This document shows positions 54,285 through 62,590 of a stretch of 64,000 bases of DNA, piece by piece. The notes below the pieces were generated by a model that worked only from the letters and a program-made list of their open reading frames with translations, searched no databases and was not told where the DNA came from. Source of the stretch: Sulfurimonas sp. HSL-1716 (GTDB lineage: Bacteria > Campylobacterota > Campylobacteria > Campylobacterales > Sulfurimonadaceae). Position 1 is the stretch's first letter. Every line of letters starts with the position of its first letter. Made by a program: the position numbers and the translations under genes. Where the stretch lies: the NCBI RefSeq assembly GCF_039645975.1, contig NZ_CP147918.1, positions 1,674,001-1,738,000 of the forward strand. The letters are read 5' to 3'.

Positions 54285-55271
54285 ATGAAACTTAATCACA
54301 TAGCCTTAGTAAGGCTTTCGGCTCTTGGAGATATTGTTAATGCTACAATTGTACTACAATTTATCCGTCAAGAATATCCCGAGATGAAAATCGACTGGAT
54401 CTGCGAGGAAGTTTTTGCACCTCTTTTATATGAACACCCGCTCATAGATCAAGTCCACACCGTAAACTTGAAAAAGATAAAAAAAGAGAAAAGCCTCCGG
54501 CTTTTAAAGCAGACCGTAACCAAGCTGAAAAACCTCCCGAAATACGATCTTATCATCGATATGCAGGGGCTTGTAAAATCAGCGATAGTCTCAAGGATCA
54601 TCGGCAAAAATATTCACGGTTACGATAAAAATTCGGCAAGAGAATCGCTCTCTTCTCTTTTTTACGCATCCACTTCAGACATCCCTTATGAGATCAGTGT
54701 TATCAAAAGAAACACCGCTCTTATAAACGATGCTTTGGGTTTGCATGTAAACGATGAGATGATAGATGCCAAAAAGCCCACTCTGCCCGTTTATGAAAAA
54801 ACTTCCTTTACGCAGGAGAGCTATGCTGTCTTTGTCATCGGTGCTTCATGGCAAAGCAAAATCTATCCAAAAGAGAAAGTCGCAGAGGTCTGTAACGCAC
54901 TTGAGCGTAAGACATATATAGTCTGGGGAAGCGAAAAAGAAAAAAGCGATGCGGAGTTTGTAGCCTTAAACTCGAACTACGCAGAAGTTGCGCCAAGACT
55001 CGATCTCAAAGAGCTGTGTGCACTTATCGGTCACGCATCTTTGGTCATAGGAAACGACACGGGACCCACGCATATGGCATGGGCTTATAACGTACCTTCC
55101 ATCACGCTGTTCGGTCCGACAAACGAGAGGATGATATATCCGACAAACATAAACATCGCGATACATTCGGATTCAAAGGTCGATATATCGCATATCGACA
55201 AAAATGATTTTTCCATAAAAGATATAGACCCGAAAACGATCGCAAACAAAGCTAAGGAGCTTTTAAAATGA
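54285..55271 (+). CDS. waaC: lipopolysaccharide heptosyltransferase I
   Basis: A 328-residue GT9-family glycosyltransferase that adds the first L-glycero-D-manno-heptose to Kdo2-lipid A. It begins IALVRLSALGDIVNATIVLQ, with YDLIIDMQGLVKSAIVS in the middle and the nucleotide-sugar site VIGNDTGPTHMAWA and LFGPTNERM near the C-terminus. The stop overlaps the start of the lauroyltransferase gene by 4 nt, so inner-core and lipid A acylation are made together. The message seems to start at the ATG. Confidence 0.93.
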   Translation: MKLNHIALVRLSALGDIVNATIVLQFIRQEYPEMKIDWICEEVFAPLLYEHPLIDQVHTVNLKKIKKEKSLRLLKQTVTKLKNLPKYDLIIDMQGLVKSAIVSRIIGKNIHGYDKNSARESLSSLFYASTSDIPYEISVIKRNTALINDALGLHVNDEMIDAKKPTLPVYEKTSFTQESYAVFVIGASWQSKIYPKEKVAEVCNALERKTYIVWGSEKEKSDAEFVALNSNYAEVAPRLDLKELCALIGHASLVIGNDTGPTHMAWAYNVPSITLFGPTNERMIYPTNINIAIHSDSKVDISHIDKNDFSIKDIDPKTIANKAKELLK

Positions 55272-56158
55272 TAGGTTTTTATCTGTTTTTAGTGCTGGAA
55301 AAATTTTTGATGCTGCTTCCAAAAAGAACACGGCGCTCTTTTTTCATCGGACTTGCATCTTTGGCATATATGCTGAGCAAAAGATACACCAAAGTCGTAA
55401 GACAGAATCTGGAGTTCGTGTATGGGAACGGCCTTGACGAAAAGTTTATAGAAGAGGTGACAAAGTACTCGTACAAATCTCTTCTTTTAAACTTTTTATA
55501 CACCTTGGAAGGGCGCTACTACTCCATAGACGACATCGCTAAAAAAGTGAAGTTCGAAAATCTCGAGATCATAAAAAAAGTACAAGAGGAGAAGCGTCCC
55601 ATCATCTTCGTCACCGCCCACTATGGAGCTTGGGAACTGGGAGCAGAGATGCTCAGTGCGTGCGTCGAACCGATCATGGTCGTATACAAAGGGATGAACA
55701 ACAAATATTTTGAAAAGTATCTTCTCTCATCGCGTGCAAAATGGAATATGGACTATGCGGAAAAACATGGTGCGGCCAAAGAGCTGGTAAAAAGACTGCG
55801 CGCAAAAAAAGCGATAGCGATCCTGATAGACACGAACGTAAACAAACAAGACGGCATAGAAGCAGAGTTTTTAAACCATCCGACCCTGCAGATAAAATCC
55901 ACGGCTTATCTGGCCAGAAAGTTTGACGCGGCGCTCATCCCGATTTTGATACACGCCGATGAAAACGACGAGAACTATACCATCAAAGTGTATGACGAAC
56001 TTGTTCCGCCAAAAACGGACGACATGGAAAACGACATCCTTGTCTCGACGCAGATGCAGGCATCATGGCTGAGCCGCGAGATACTTAAAAATCCAAAACC
56101 GTGGTTCTGGCTGCACCGCCGCTGGAAAAACGACTACCCTGCCATATACAAGAAATAG
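55268..56158 (+). CDS. lipid A late acyltransferase (HtrB/LpxL-type)
   Basis: A 296-residue membrane-associated acyltransferase of the LpxL/HtrB/MsbB family. The catalytic H-x4-E lies in VTAHYGAWELGAEM (about residues 116-129), preceded by the N-terminal membrane stretch. IDTNVNKQDGIEAEFL matches the conserved D-Q/K-x-x-G region and WFWLHRRWKN the C-terminal motif. It transfers a secondary acyl chain to lipid A; whether lauroyl, myristoyl or other cannot be told. Translationally coupled to waaC. Confidence 0.92.
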   Translation: MIGFYLFLVLEKFLMLLPKRTRRSFFIGLASLAYMLSKRYTKVVRQNLEFVYGNGLDEKFIEEVTKYSYKSLLLNFLYTLEGRYYSIDDIAKKVKFENLEIIKKVQEEKRPIIFVTAHYGAWELGAEMLSACVEPIMVVYKGMNNKYFEKYLLSSRAKWNMDYAEKHGAAKELVKRLRAKKAIAILIDTNVNKQDGIEAEFLNHPTLQIKSTAYLARKFDAALIPILIHADENDENYTIKVYDELVPPKTDDMENDILVSTQMQASWLSREILKNPKPWFWLHRRWKNDYPAIYKK

Positions 56159-56173
56159 CTCCTGTTCCTAAAA

Positions 56174-57205
56174 CTACACCGTTACCGATTTTGCTTCCAC
56201 GAGTTTTAAAAGTGCAAGGAAGAACGAAGTGATCGCAGGGCCCAGTATCATACCCCAGAACCCGAAAGTAGCAAGTCCCGCGATGATGGCGAAAAATATT
56301 ACCAGTTCATTGAGTTTGACGCTCGATTTGATAAACCTGACGTTTATCTCTTTGATGATTACCGGCTTTATGAACGTATCGGCGATGATCGATATCATCA
56401 CCACCGAATAAACGGCGATAAAAATAGCCGCTCCCGTATTTCCAAGACTATATTCATAGACCGCAAACGGAAGCCACATCAAAGCACCTCCCACAACCGG
56501 GATAAGAGAAGCAAATCCGTACATGATGCCAAAGAGTATCCCGTTGTATCCCATAAAAGAGACGGCTACTCCAAAAAGCGCCCCTTCAAACATTGCCGTC
56601 GCGAGGATAGAGTAAAACACCGTGCTCATCACAGAAGAGAGCTCGTACGTCAAAAGCTGATTATCATCCTCTGGAAGTTTTACCACTTTTTTCACAAATC
56701 CGATGATCGCATCCCCGTTAAACTGGGCAAAAAAGTAAAAGACTATCACCATAAGCGCATTTTTCAGATATCCGGCGCTGTATGAACCGATCGTCCCCGC
56801 ATATGAAAGTGCTTTTGATGCCAGATCTCCTATCTGCAGGTCTTTTATCAATCCTACGAGATACGGCTTCAAAAAAAGCAGAAAAGAAGGAGGATTGGCT
56901 ATCAGTTCTCTTAAAGAGTAGTCGATCTTAGCCAAAATATCTGGGTCTAAGTTATTTAGTTTGATAGTAAAGTTCGCAAGGAAGTAACCCAGCGGGACAA
57001 AGAAAAGTATCGCCAGTAAAAAGGTCGTCAGCAAGCTTCCCGTGAACCTTGATTTTGTGAGGGCGGTAAAATAACACTGTATGTTTGCCGTCGATATCGC
57101 CAAAAGCGCAGCTATGAGCATCGTAAGTAAAAAAGGTTCATACAGACGGTACATCCAGTAAAGCGATGCGCCGAAAAGTACGATAAGCAGATGTTGTGAT
57201 TTCAT
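56174..57205 (-). CDS. AI-2E (PerM/YdiK)-family permease
   Basis: A 343-residue membrane protein with about eight helices of the AI-2E transporter family (once PerM). VPVVGGALMWLPFAVYEYSL and FGFWGMILGPAITSFFLALL are the conserved C-terminal motifs. Family members include autoinducer-2 exporter TqsA and Na+/H+ antiporters, so the substrate is unclear. The ATG overlaps the ruvB stop by one base, hence one unit panB-ruvB-permease. Convergent with the acyltransferase gene. Confidence 0.85.
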   Translation of the reverse strand: MKSQHLLIVLFGASLYWMYRLYEPFLLTMLIAALLAISTANIQCYFTALTKSRFTGSLLTTFLLAILFFVPLGYFLANFTIKLNNLDPDILAKIDYSLRELIANPPSFLLFLKPYLVGLIKDLQIGDLASKALSYAGTIGSYSAGYLKNALMVIVFYFFAQFNGDAIIGFVKKVVKLPEDDNQLLTYELSSVMSTVFYSILATAMFEGALFGVAVSFMGYNGILFGIMYGFASLIPVVGGALMWLPFAVYEYSLGNTGAAIFIAVYSVVMISIIADTFIKPVIIKEINVRFIKSSVKLNELVIFFAIIAGLATFGFWGMILGPAITSFFLALLKLVEAKSVTV

Positions 57206-58209
57206 TAAAACAGACTCTCTTTCGGATTTTTAAATTTTATGACGTCAATGGTTTTGTGTGTCGCGATTCTTCCCTTTGCCGTACGTTCAAGGTAGCCGTT
57301 TGCTATGAGGTAGGGTTCGAGTACGTCTTCGACCGTTCCTTCATCCTCGCTGAGCGCCGCAGCAATGGTGCTCAGACCGATAGGCCTGCCTTTTGAAGCC
57401 ACCAAAAGTTCGAGCAGGCGTATGTCCATTTCGTCAAAACCGTGCGAATTGATACCCAGCTCGTTGAGCGCATACTGCGTTCGTTGATGTTCGATATGCC
57501 TTTCGTTGGCGACCTCGGCGAAATCCCGCACACGGCGCAGAAGCCTGAGTGCAATACGCGGAGTCCCGCGGCTTCTTTTTGCTATCTCGATCGCGGCTTC
57601 TCTTTTTATCTCTTTTTCCAGTTTCTTTGACGCCTGCATGATAATGTGCGAAAGTTCCTCGTCAGAGTAGAAGTTCATCCTGAAGTTCATCCCAAAACGG
57701 TCTCGCAGAGGATTGGAGAGCATACCTGCCCGCGTCGTTGCGCCGATGAGGGTAAAACGGGGCAGGTCTATCTTGACCGTCTGAGCCGCTGGACCGCTGC
57801 CTATGATGATGTCTATGCGGAAATCTTCCATGGATGAGTAGAGTATCTCTTCGACCGCAGGAGAGAGGCGGTGTATCTCATCGATAAAAAGGATATCGCC
57901 CTCCTCCAGATTCGTAAGAATCGCCGCAAGATCGCCGCTTTTTTCTATCATGGGCGCAGCCGTGACCTTGATGTTGGCGTTCATCTCGTTTGCGATGATA
58001 AGCGCGAGCGTTGTTTTACCAAGCCCCGGAGGTCCGTAAAAAAGCGTATGGTCAAGCGCTTCGGCTCTTTTTTTGCTTGCTTCGATAAACACGGCAAGAT
58101 TCTTTTTGATCTGCTCCTGACCTATATACTCACTCCAGGCACTCGGCCGCAGCGTCGTCTCGCCGGCCTCATCGGAAGTGAATCTTTCGATCTCTACTAA
58201 ACGCTCCAT
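57205..58209 (-). CDS. ruvB: Holliday junction DNA helicase RuvB
   Basis: A 334-residue AAA+ motor that drives branch migration with RuvA. It begins with the standard [20 protein letters not shown], has Walker [13 protein letters not shown], Walker [12 protein letters not shown], sensor GATTRAGML and the C-terminal winged helix ([32 protein letters not shown]). ruvA and ruvC are not nearby, as usual in this phylum. panB ends upstream of its start by 9 nt. Confidence 0.97.
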   Translation of the reverse strand: MERLVEIERFTSDEAGETTLRPSAWSEYIGQEQIKKNLAVFIEASKKRAEALDHTLFYGPPGLGKTTLALIIANEMNANIKVTAAPMIEKSGDLAAILTNLEEGDILFIDEIHRLSPAVEEILYSSMEDFRIDIIIGSGPAAQTVKIDLPRFTLIGATTRAGMLSNPLRDRFGMNFRMNFYSDEELSHIIMQASKKLEKEIKREAAIEIAKRSRGTPRIALRLLRRVRDFAEVANERHIEHQRTQYALNELGINSHGFDEMDIRLLELLVASKGRPIGLSTIAAALSEDEGTVEDVLEPYLIANGYLERTAKGRIATHKTIDVIKFKNPKESLF

Positions 58210-58218
58210 TTTGCTCTC

Positions 58219-59010
58219 TTAATAACTGTATTTTTCACTTGGGAACTCTCTTGAGCGTACCTCTTTTGCATACTCGGCAACCGCTTCCCTTACCACAGAA
58301 GCACCCTCAAGATACTTTTTGACGAACTTCGGCGTAAACTTCTCGAAAAGCCCGAGCATATCGGAAAAGACAAGTACCTGCCCGTCCACGCCCGCACCCG
58401 CGCCTATGCCCACCAAAGGGATAGAAACGCTCTTTGCCACGCGCTCCGCCACATCCGCTTTCACCCCTTCGATAACCATACAAAAAGCACCCGCGGCTTC
58501 TATGGCTTTGGCATCTTCTATGAGTGAGAGCGCACTTGCTTCGTCCTTGCCTTTTACTTTGTAACCGCCTTCGCTTCTAACAGACTGAGGCAGAAGCCCG
58601 ATATGTCCGCACACCGCAATACCGTTAGAGGTAAGATGTTTTACAATATCGGCTTTATCTGCCCCGCCCTCTATCTTAACGGCGTCCGCCTGCGTACTTT
58701 GAAACACTTTTACGGCGTTTTTAAGAGCCTCTTTTTTTGTCGTATATGTCCCAAAAGGCATATCGCAGATGACAAAACTCGCAGGCGATCCGCTGCATAC
58801 CGCACCGGTGTGGTATATCATTTGCTCTAATGTAGCGCTGAGAGTATCGTCTTTACCCGCGAAACTCGTATTGAGGCTGTCACCGACTAGCAGTATGTCC
58901 GCGCTCTCTTCAAACAGATTTGCAAAGAGCGCGTCATACGCCGTGATCATGACTAAAGGTTTGTCCCCTTTAGAGTTTAATATTTTTGAAATGGTCATTT
59001 TTTTTGTCAT
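58219..59010 (-). CDS. panB: 3-methyl-2-oxobutanoate hydroxymethyltransferase
   Basis: A 263-residue TIM-barrel enzyme that makes ketopantoate in pantothenate/CoA synthesis. Seen are MITAYDALFANLFEES, ILLVGDSLNTSFAG, PFGTYTTKKEALKNA, VKIEGGADKADIV and LVGIGAGAGVDGQVLV (usual metal and substrate loops). The frame extends upstream to 59199 but that part is antisense to the HPt gene and non-homologous; ATG 59010 starts the proper N-terminus MTKKMTISKI. Ribosome binding site is weak. First gene of panB-ruvB-permease. Confidence 0.95.
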   Translation of the reverse strand: MTKKMTISKILNSKGDKPLVMITAYDALFANLFEESADILLVGDSLNTSFAGKDDTLSATLEQMIYHTGAVCSGSPASFVICDMPFGTYTTKKEALKNAVKVFQSTQADAVKIEGGADKADIVKHLTSNGIAVCGHIGLLPQSVRSEGGYKVKGKDEASALSLIEDAKAIEAAGAFCMVIEGVKADVAERVAKSVSIPLVGIGAGAGVDGQVLVFSDMLGLFEKFTPKFVKKYLEGASVVREAVAEYAKEVRSREFPSEKYSY

Positions 59011-59095
59011 CGGTAAATCTTTTCGGATAAATTTCTCTAAAGAGATTTTAACCAAAAAATGATATAATCCAAAGCAATATAGGAGAACTGTACTT

Positions 59096-59500
59096 ATGGG
59101 CGTAAGACGTGAACTGGAAGCAAACTTTGATTTTGAAATAGTCGATGAGTTTTTAGAACATTTTTCTATGATGGTCGACGTGATGGAACCTCTCATCATA
59201 AACCTCGGGAAAAAAAGCAGTTATAAAAACGACATAGGCGAACTTTTTCGCATATTTCACAATCTCAAATCGGCTTCATCTTTTTTAAAGCTCGAACCGA
59301 TCATAAGACTCTCTACCTTTGTCGAAAGCGCACTTGAAACACTTAGAGAAGAGGAAGGTCCAGCGAACGAAGAGGTCATAACATGGCTGCTCAGCATTAG
59401 CGACATGTTTGAAAAATGGTACGATGACCTCAAGCTCGACAACGAACTTTCCAAGATAGAGTTCTCACTATTGAAATTACCTGATATGGACAAAAATTGA
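59096..59500 (+). CDS. stand-alone HPt-domain phosphotransfer protein
   Basis: A 134-residue helical protein of the HPt type. The phospho-His is in LFRIFHNLKSASSFLKLEP (about residue 56), which matches H-x-x-K-S/G of HPt four-helix bundles such as CheA P1. There is no kinase part, so it needs a hybrid kinase partner; the two hybrid kinases at 21222-25140 are candidates. TATAAT and AGGAGA precede the ATG. The stop overlaps the trpA TTG start by 4 nt. Confidence 0.82.
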   Translation: MGVRRELEANFDFEIVDEFLEHFSMMVDVMEPLIINLGKKSSYKNDIGELFRIFHNLKSASSFLKLEPIIRLSTFVESALETLREEEGPANEEVITWLLSISDMFEKWYDDLKLDNELSKIEFSLLKLPDMDKN

Positions 59501-60237
59501 AACAACTCGTAGCTTATATAACTTCCTGTTACCCTGAAAAATCTTTTAGCGTCGATCTTGCTCTTGCTCTTGCGGACAACGGCGTCGATTCCATTGAACT
59601 GGGCATCCCGTTCTCCGACCCGGTTGCGGACGGCCCCGTGATAGAAAGAGCAAACCACATAGCACTGGAGAGCGGATTTAGATTTCATGATGTTTTAGAT
59701 ATCTCCAAAGAGATCGCCGACAAGATAGACACTCTGTGGATGGGATATTTCAACCCGTTTTATCAGTACGGTATGGACGATCTTCTCAAAAAAGCCAAAG
59801 AGCTGAACGTAAGCGGACTTATCATCCCGGATTTGCCGTACGAAGAGGCTCTTGCATACAAAAACGCATTTGACGCCAACTCTGTAGCAAACATCTCTTT
59901 TGTCGCTCCTACAGACTCTAAAGAGCGCATCAAGCAGATAGTGACCGATGCCAAAAAGTTCATCTATATGGTCGCATATACGGGCATCACGGGTTCTGGT
60001 AAGGCAGAAGACCTGACTCCTTTTATACAATCGATAAAAGAGTTTACCGATACTCCCGCATATGTAGGGTTCGGCGTGAACGAAAAGACGGCAAGAGAGA
60101 AAGTAAGAGGAGCTGATGGCGTCATTGTCGGGTCTGCTTTTATACACATCCTTTTAAAAGAGAACCTAAGCTATACGCAGAAGATAGAGGACTGCGCAAG
60201 GCTTGCCTTTATCATCAAAAACGAGATCAACGCCTAA
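59497..60237 (+). CDS. trpA: tryptophan synthase alpha chain
   Basis: A 246-residue TIM barrel that cleaves indole-3-glycerol phosphate to indole. Catalytic Glu lies in SIELGIPFSDPVADGPVIE together with Asp; PDLPYEEA, APTDSKERIKQI and VGFGVNEKT (phosphate loop) follow. The TTG start (59497) overlaps the HPt stop, and an equivalent ATG is not available. It is unusual to find it without trpB beside it; the rest of the trp genes are not in the window. Confidence 0.95.
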   Translation: MKQLVAYITSCYPEKSFSVDLALALADNGVDSIELGIPFSDPVADGPVIERANHIALESGFRFHDVLDISKEIADKIDTLWMGYFNPFYQYGMDDLLKKAKELNVSGLIIPDLPYEEALAYKNAFDANSVANISFVAPTDSKERIKQIVTDAKKFIYMVAYTGITGSGKAEDLTPFIQSIKEFTDTPAYVGFGVNEKTAREKVRGADGVIVGSAFIHILLKENLSYTQKIEDCARLAFIIKNEINA

Positions 60238-60247
60238 TTAATTTTTG

Positions 60248-60276
60248 GCATATAAGCTTTGAAAATGCTTATATGC
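60248..60276 (+). terminator. hairpin after trpA
   Basis: GCATATAAGC...GCTTATATGC is a perfect 10-bp inverted repeat with a 9-nt loop, 11 nt after the trpA stop. A short T-run (ATTTTTCC) comes some 15 nt later. Likely terminator of the HPt-trpA unit. Confidence 0.6.
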
Positions 60277-60355
60277 TGCCGCATTTTTCCACCCGCTCTT
60301 TTTAGTTTAATGTTTATGTTTTATACTTCCGAAAATTTTACAAGGATAAAGATCG

Positions 60356-60562
60356 ATGTATAAGGTAATCATAGAAAAACAGTGCGGATGTTTCAAAAAA
60401 AGCGGTCACGACGCCGAAGTAAGCTTTGACACCAAAGACGACGCGCTCATGCACGCAAACGAGCGCAAAAACCATATGAACGACGAATGGTGCGGCAAAC
60501 ACAACTTTTATATCGAAGAAGAGGGAAACGACCTCATCATCAGAATGCAAATGGCAGGATAA
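60356..60562 (+). CDS. small conserved-type protein, 68 aa
   Basis: A 68-residue protein (MYKVIIEKQCGCFKKSG...) with three Cys and several His (KNHMNDEWCGKHNFYIEE), which could bind a metal. Short soluble proteins of this appearance are frequent in Campylobacterota, and I know no function. ACAAGGATAAAG is a good ribosome binding site 6-9 nt before the ATG. Its end is followed by an 11-bp inverted repeat and then tmRNA. Confidence 0.72.
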   Translation: MYKVIIEKQCGCFKKSGHDAEVSFDTKDDALMHANERKNHMNDEWCGKHNFYIEEEGNDLIIRMQMAG

Positions 60563-60583
60563 ATTTTTCTATTTAATAAGTAC

Positions 60584-60613
60584 ATCTAAACTTATTTATA
60601 AGTAAGTTTAGAT
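60584..60613 (+). promoter_or_regulatory. perfect 11-bp inverted repeat before ssrA
   Basis: ATCTAAACTTA (60584-60594) and TAAGTTTAGAT (60603-60613) are perfect inverted arms with an 8-nt spacer, ending 13 nt before the first base of mature tmRNA. It may end the small-ORF message, act as an operator or promoter element of ssrA, or help 5' processing of pre-tmRNA. Confidence 0.5.
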
Positions 60614-60626
60614 AGTATTTCAGTAT

Positions 60627-61002
60627 GGGGCTGACCCGGTTTCGACGGGATCAGGCAGCTCATGATTGCATGTCGGACTGAGCACTTCCGTTACGCGGCT
60701 CAAATTGCTTAAACGCAAACAATACAAATTATCGCCCAGCTTTAGCAGTAGCTTAAGTTTTAACCCCTCCTAACGAGGCGGGCTGCTTCACCTATGGACT
60801 CTGGATAAGTAGGATTCGAAGTATCACCCTTTATGCAGATATATCTTAGGCTTGTCTCAGCCTATGACGAATCTTCGAGGCTCGTCTTGTGTAGCTTTGC
60901 AAGTTGTGTGAAGCAGGATTAAATCAAACAACTTCTCTAAGCATGTAGACGTTGTGAGTAGCTTGGTTTCGGACTGGAGTTCGATTCTCCACAGCTCCAC
61001 CA
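60627..61002 (+). ncRNA. ssrA: transfer-messenger RNA (tmRNA)
   Basis: A one-piece tmRNA of about 376 nt for ribosome rescue. The 5' end GGGGCTGA pairs with the 3' end AGCTCC-A-CCA to form the tRNA-like acceptor; GGTTTCGACGGGAT is the conserved 5' element and GGAGTTCGATTCTCC the T-arm. The tag reading frame begins in the first third. CCA is encoded. The SmpB-binding tRNA-like ends and several pseudoknot-like G+C stems in between are typical. It lies between a small ORF and an accessory region, and ssrA 3' ends are common integration sites. Confidence 0.96.
60715..60756 (+). other. tmRNA tag-peptide reading frame
   Basis: GCA (resume codon) through TAA encodes ANNTNYRPALAVA. The end L-A-V-A resembles the hydrophobic degron read by ClpXP, and the start A-N-N matches other Campylobacterota tags. 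Thirteen residues then stop. Confidence 0.9.
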
Positions 61003-61181
61003 TTGCAAAAAAAATCTTACATTCCTAAAAACAAAAACTTACTTAAAATACAAACTTTTAGCGAGTTTAAAGCTTAATCTATTGCATATAAATATATACA
61101 AAACCTACAGGTATTTATAATTTATTGTACATTAAATTTCCTCTATGTTGTACATATACTAACAGTGATATAAGTCAAATC
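61003..61181. other. A+T-rich non-coding stretch after ssrA
   Basis: About 180 bases with no ORF of note. It contains A- and T-runs directly after the tmRNA CCA end (possible terminator sequence) and marks the change to the low-G+C accessory block. I see no integrase gene or second copy of the tmRNA 3' end within the window. Confidence 0.4.
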
Positions 61182-61959
61182 TATGACGGTAATGATAACC
61201 TTTTACGCAGATTCAAGAATGCCGTATAAAATGGAGTCTAAAGGAAAAGCATATTACCTTGCATATGTGATCAAGCAGGAACACTCAAAGCTGTTGCAGA
61301 TGCAAGAGGCAGAGTAGTTAAAACGATAACGTATGATAGTTTCGGTAATATACTAGAGGACACAAATCCTAAACTATACCCCAAGGGCCTTCCTTCGGGG
61401 CGCATGTAGATTTCGGGTTTGCTGGAGGATTACAAGACACTGATACAGGTCTAGTACACTTCGGCTACCGTGACTATGACCCGGTACCGCAAAAGACCCT
61501 ATAGGGTTTAACGGCGGTGATACTAACCTTTATGGGTATGTCCTTTATGATCCGGTTAATATGGTGGACCCGTGGGGATTAGTTTGGGTATACAGCTAAT
61601 CAACGGGATATTTATTTCAGGTAAATGATTTTGAAGAAATTATATATGGTGGACAAGGTTATTCTGGACATGGAAAAGGATGGAACAATCCATCGATGCA
61701 AAATATAAGCAATGTAGGACCAATCCCTCAAGGTACTTATAGAATAGGGAGTTCATATAATAGTACAAAAGTCGGACCTTTTGCATTACCATTGATTTCA
61801 GAGAGAAATACTAATACATTTGGAAGATTTAGTTTTTTAATGCATGGTGATAATCAGAAAAGAAATCATAGTGCCTCTAACAGTTGTATGATTTTTGATA
61901 GAGCTATACGTAAACAAGTTGATCAAAGTGGAGATAAAATTTTAAAGGTAGTACCATGA
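61182..61959 (+). pseudogene. decayed Rhs (YD-repeat) core with C-terminal toxin domain
   Basis: Translated in pieces, this reads as the end of an Rhs protein: YDGNDNLL, ADSRMPYKMESKGKAYYLAY, QAGTLKAVADARGRVVKTIT then [56 protein letters not shown]. These pieces fall in different frames: near 61205 sequence is lost, near 61272 there are two extra bases, 61374-61408 is replaced by unrelated sequence with a hairpin, and near 61487-61496 the usual T-G-R-W segment is missing. In the final frame a TAA at 61597 separates the core from the toxin domain. The N-terminal parts and start are gone, so the protein cannot be made as one chain. Confidence 0.85.
61696..61959 (+). CDS. Tlde1/DUF2778-like toxin domain (fragment)
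   Basis: The open frame 61600-61959 resembles L,D-transpeptidase-like toxins of the Tlde1/DUF2778 type that hang on Rhs C-termini: YSGHGKGWNNPSMQN, NVGPIPQGTYRIG, FGRFSFLMHGDN and SASNSCMIFDRAIRK. Catalytic residues would be His50 and Cys64 counted from ATG 61696. The family usually has Gly just before this Cys; here it is Ser. The first in-frame ATG (61696) lies after the GYSGHG strand, so the domain would be made without its N-terminus. Activity doubtful. It ends in an ATGA overlap with the immunity candidate. Confidence 0.6.
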   Translation: MQNISNVGPIPQGTYRIGSSYNSTKVGPFALPLISERNTNTFGRFSFLMHGDNQKRNHSASNSCMIFDRAIRKQVDQSGDKILKVVP

Positions 61960-62447
61960 AAATTTTGAAATATATTTTATTTTTAATTTTGCCTATTACA
62001 TTGTTGTATGGAACTGAATGCCATCCTCTTGCAACATTTAAAAAAATCAATTCTAAAGAACTGTATTTTAAAGAGCAAAATATAAAGATTAAATTAAAAA
62101 CAATGAAAACTATATTTGACAATAGTGCTAATTTAGAGTGGTGGGGTACAGAAAACACAACACCGACGAAAGTAATATCTAGTGTGATTGTTGAAGAAAA
62201 TAAAAATAAAATAGTTTTTCCGGTGTCGGCATATATAGATTTAACAGAACTTTGGGGAGTTAAGGTTATAAAAGTATCAAAAGGTTTTAAAATAGTTTTT
62301 ATAGGCTCTCAAACGGATTTTTTATATCAGGCAACTTTTTTGATTCATAACAATCAGCTTGTAGAAAGAAAAGTAATAAGTTGTACATTCCCTGAAGAAA
62401 GATGGGAAAAAACGACTTATTCATGGATACAAGACACGGGACAATAA
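61956..62447 (+). CDS. secreted candidate immunity protein of the Rhs toxin
   Basis: A 163-residue protein with a Sec signal (MKILKYILFLILPITLLYGTE). The mature protein is basic and beta-rich (VSAYIDLTELWGVKVIKVSK, FKIVFIGSQTDFLYQATFLI) with two Cys (ECHPLA, ISCTFPEE) that could bridge. I recognise no family. The position right after a peptidoglycan-targeting toxin, overlapping it by 4 nt (ATGA), and its export to the periplasm where such a toxin works, fit an immunity role. This is an inference from context. Its frame is intact although the toxin gene is broken. Confidence 0.65.
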   Translation: MKILKYILFLILPITLLYGTECHPLATFKKINSKELYFKEQNIKIKLKTMKTIFDNSANLEWWGTENTTPTKVISSVIVEENKNKIVFPVSAYIDLTELWGVKVIKVSKGFKIVFIGSQTDFLYQATFLIHNNQLVERKVISCTFPEERWEKTTYSWIQDTGQ

Positions 62448-62590
62448 GTAATTTTACTTTATGTATTAAATAAAACATAATATTTTCTTGATTTAATTAT
62501 TTATTTTAAATATTTTGTGTTATAGTGTAACAAATCAAAAAAAACAATTTATAGCAACAGTTGTATTGCTTGAATTTTAAAGGGGTATAG
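62448..62590. other. A+T-rich gap with likely promoter
   Basis: About 143 bases, almost all A and T, with TTATAGTGT near 62520 as a possible -10 and AAAGGGG just before the next ATG as ribosome binding site. No ORF. Confidence 0.35.

Noticed and set aside
54252-54299. 16-residue extension of the CDF transporter
   Set aside because: It covers the waaC -10 box and lacks a ribosome binding site; ATG 54251 has GGAAGA.
59011-59199. 63-residue N-terminal extension of PanB
   Set aside because: It is antisense to the HPt gene, has low-complexity composition, and PanB proteins start at the MTKKMTISKI end; ATG 59010 was used.
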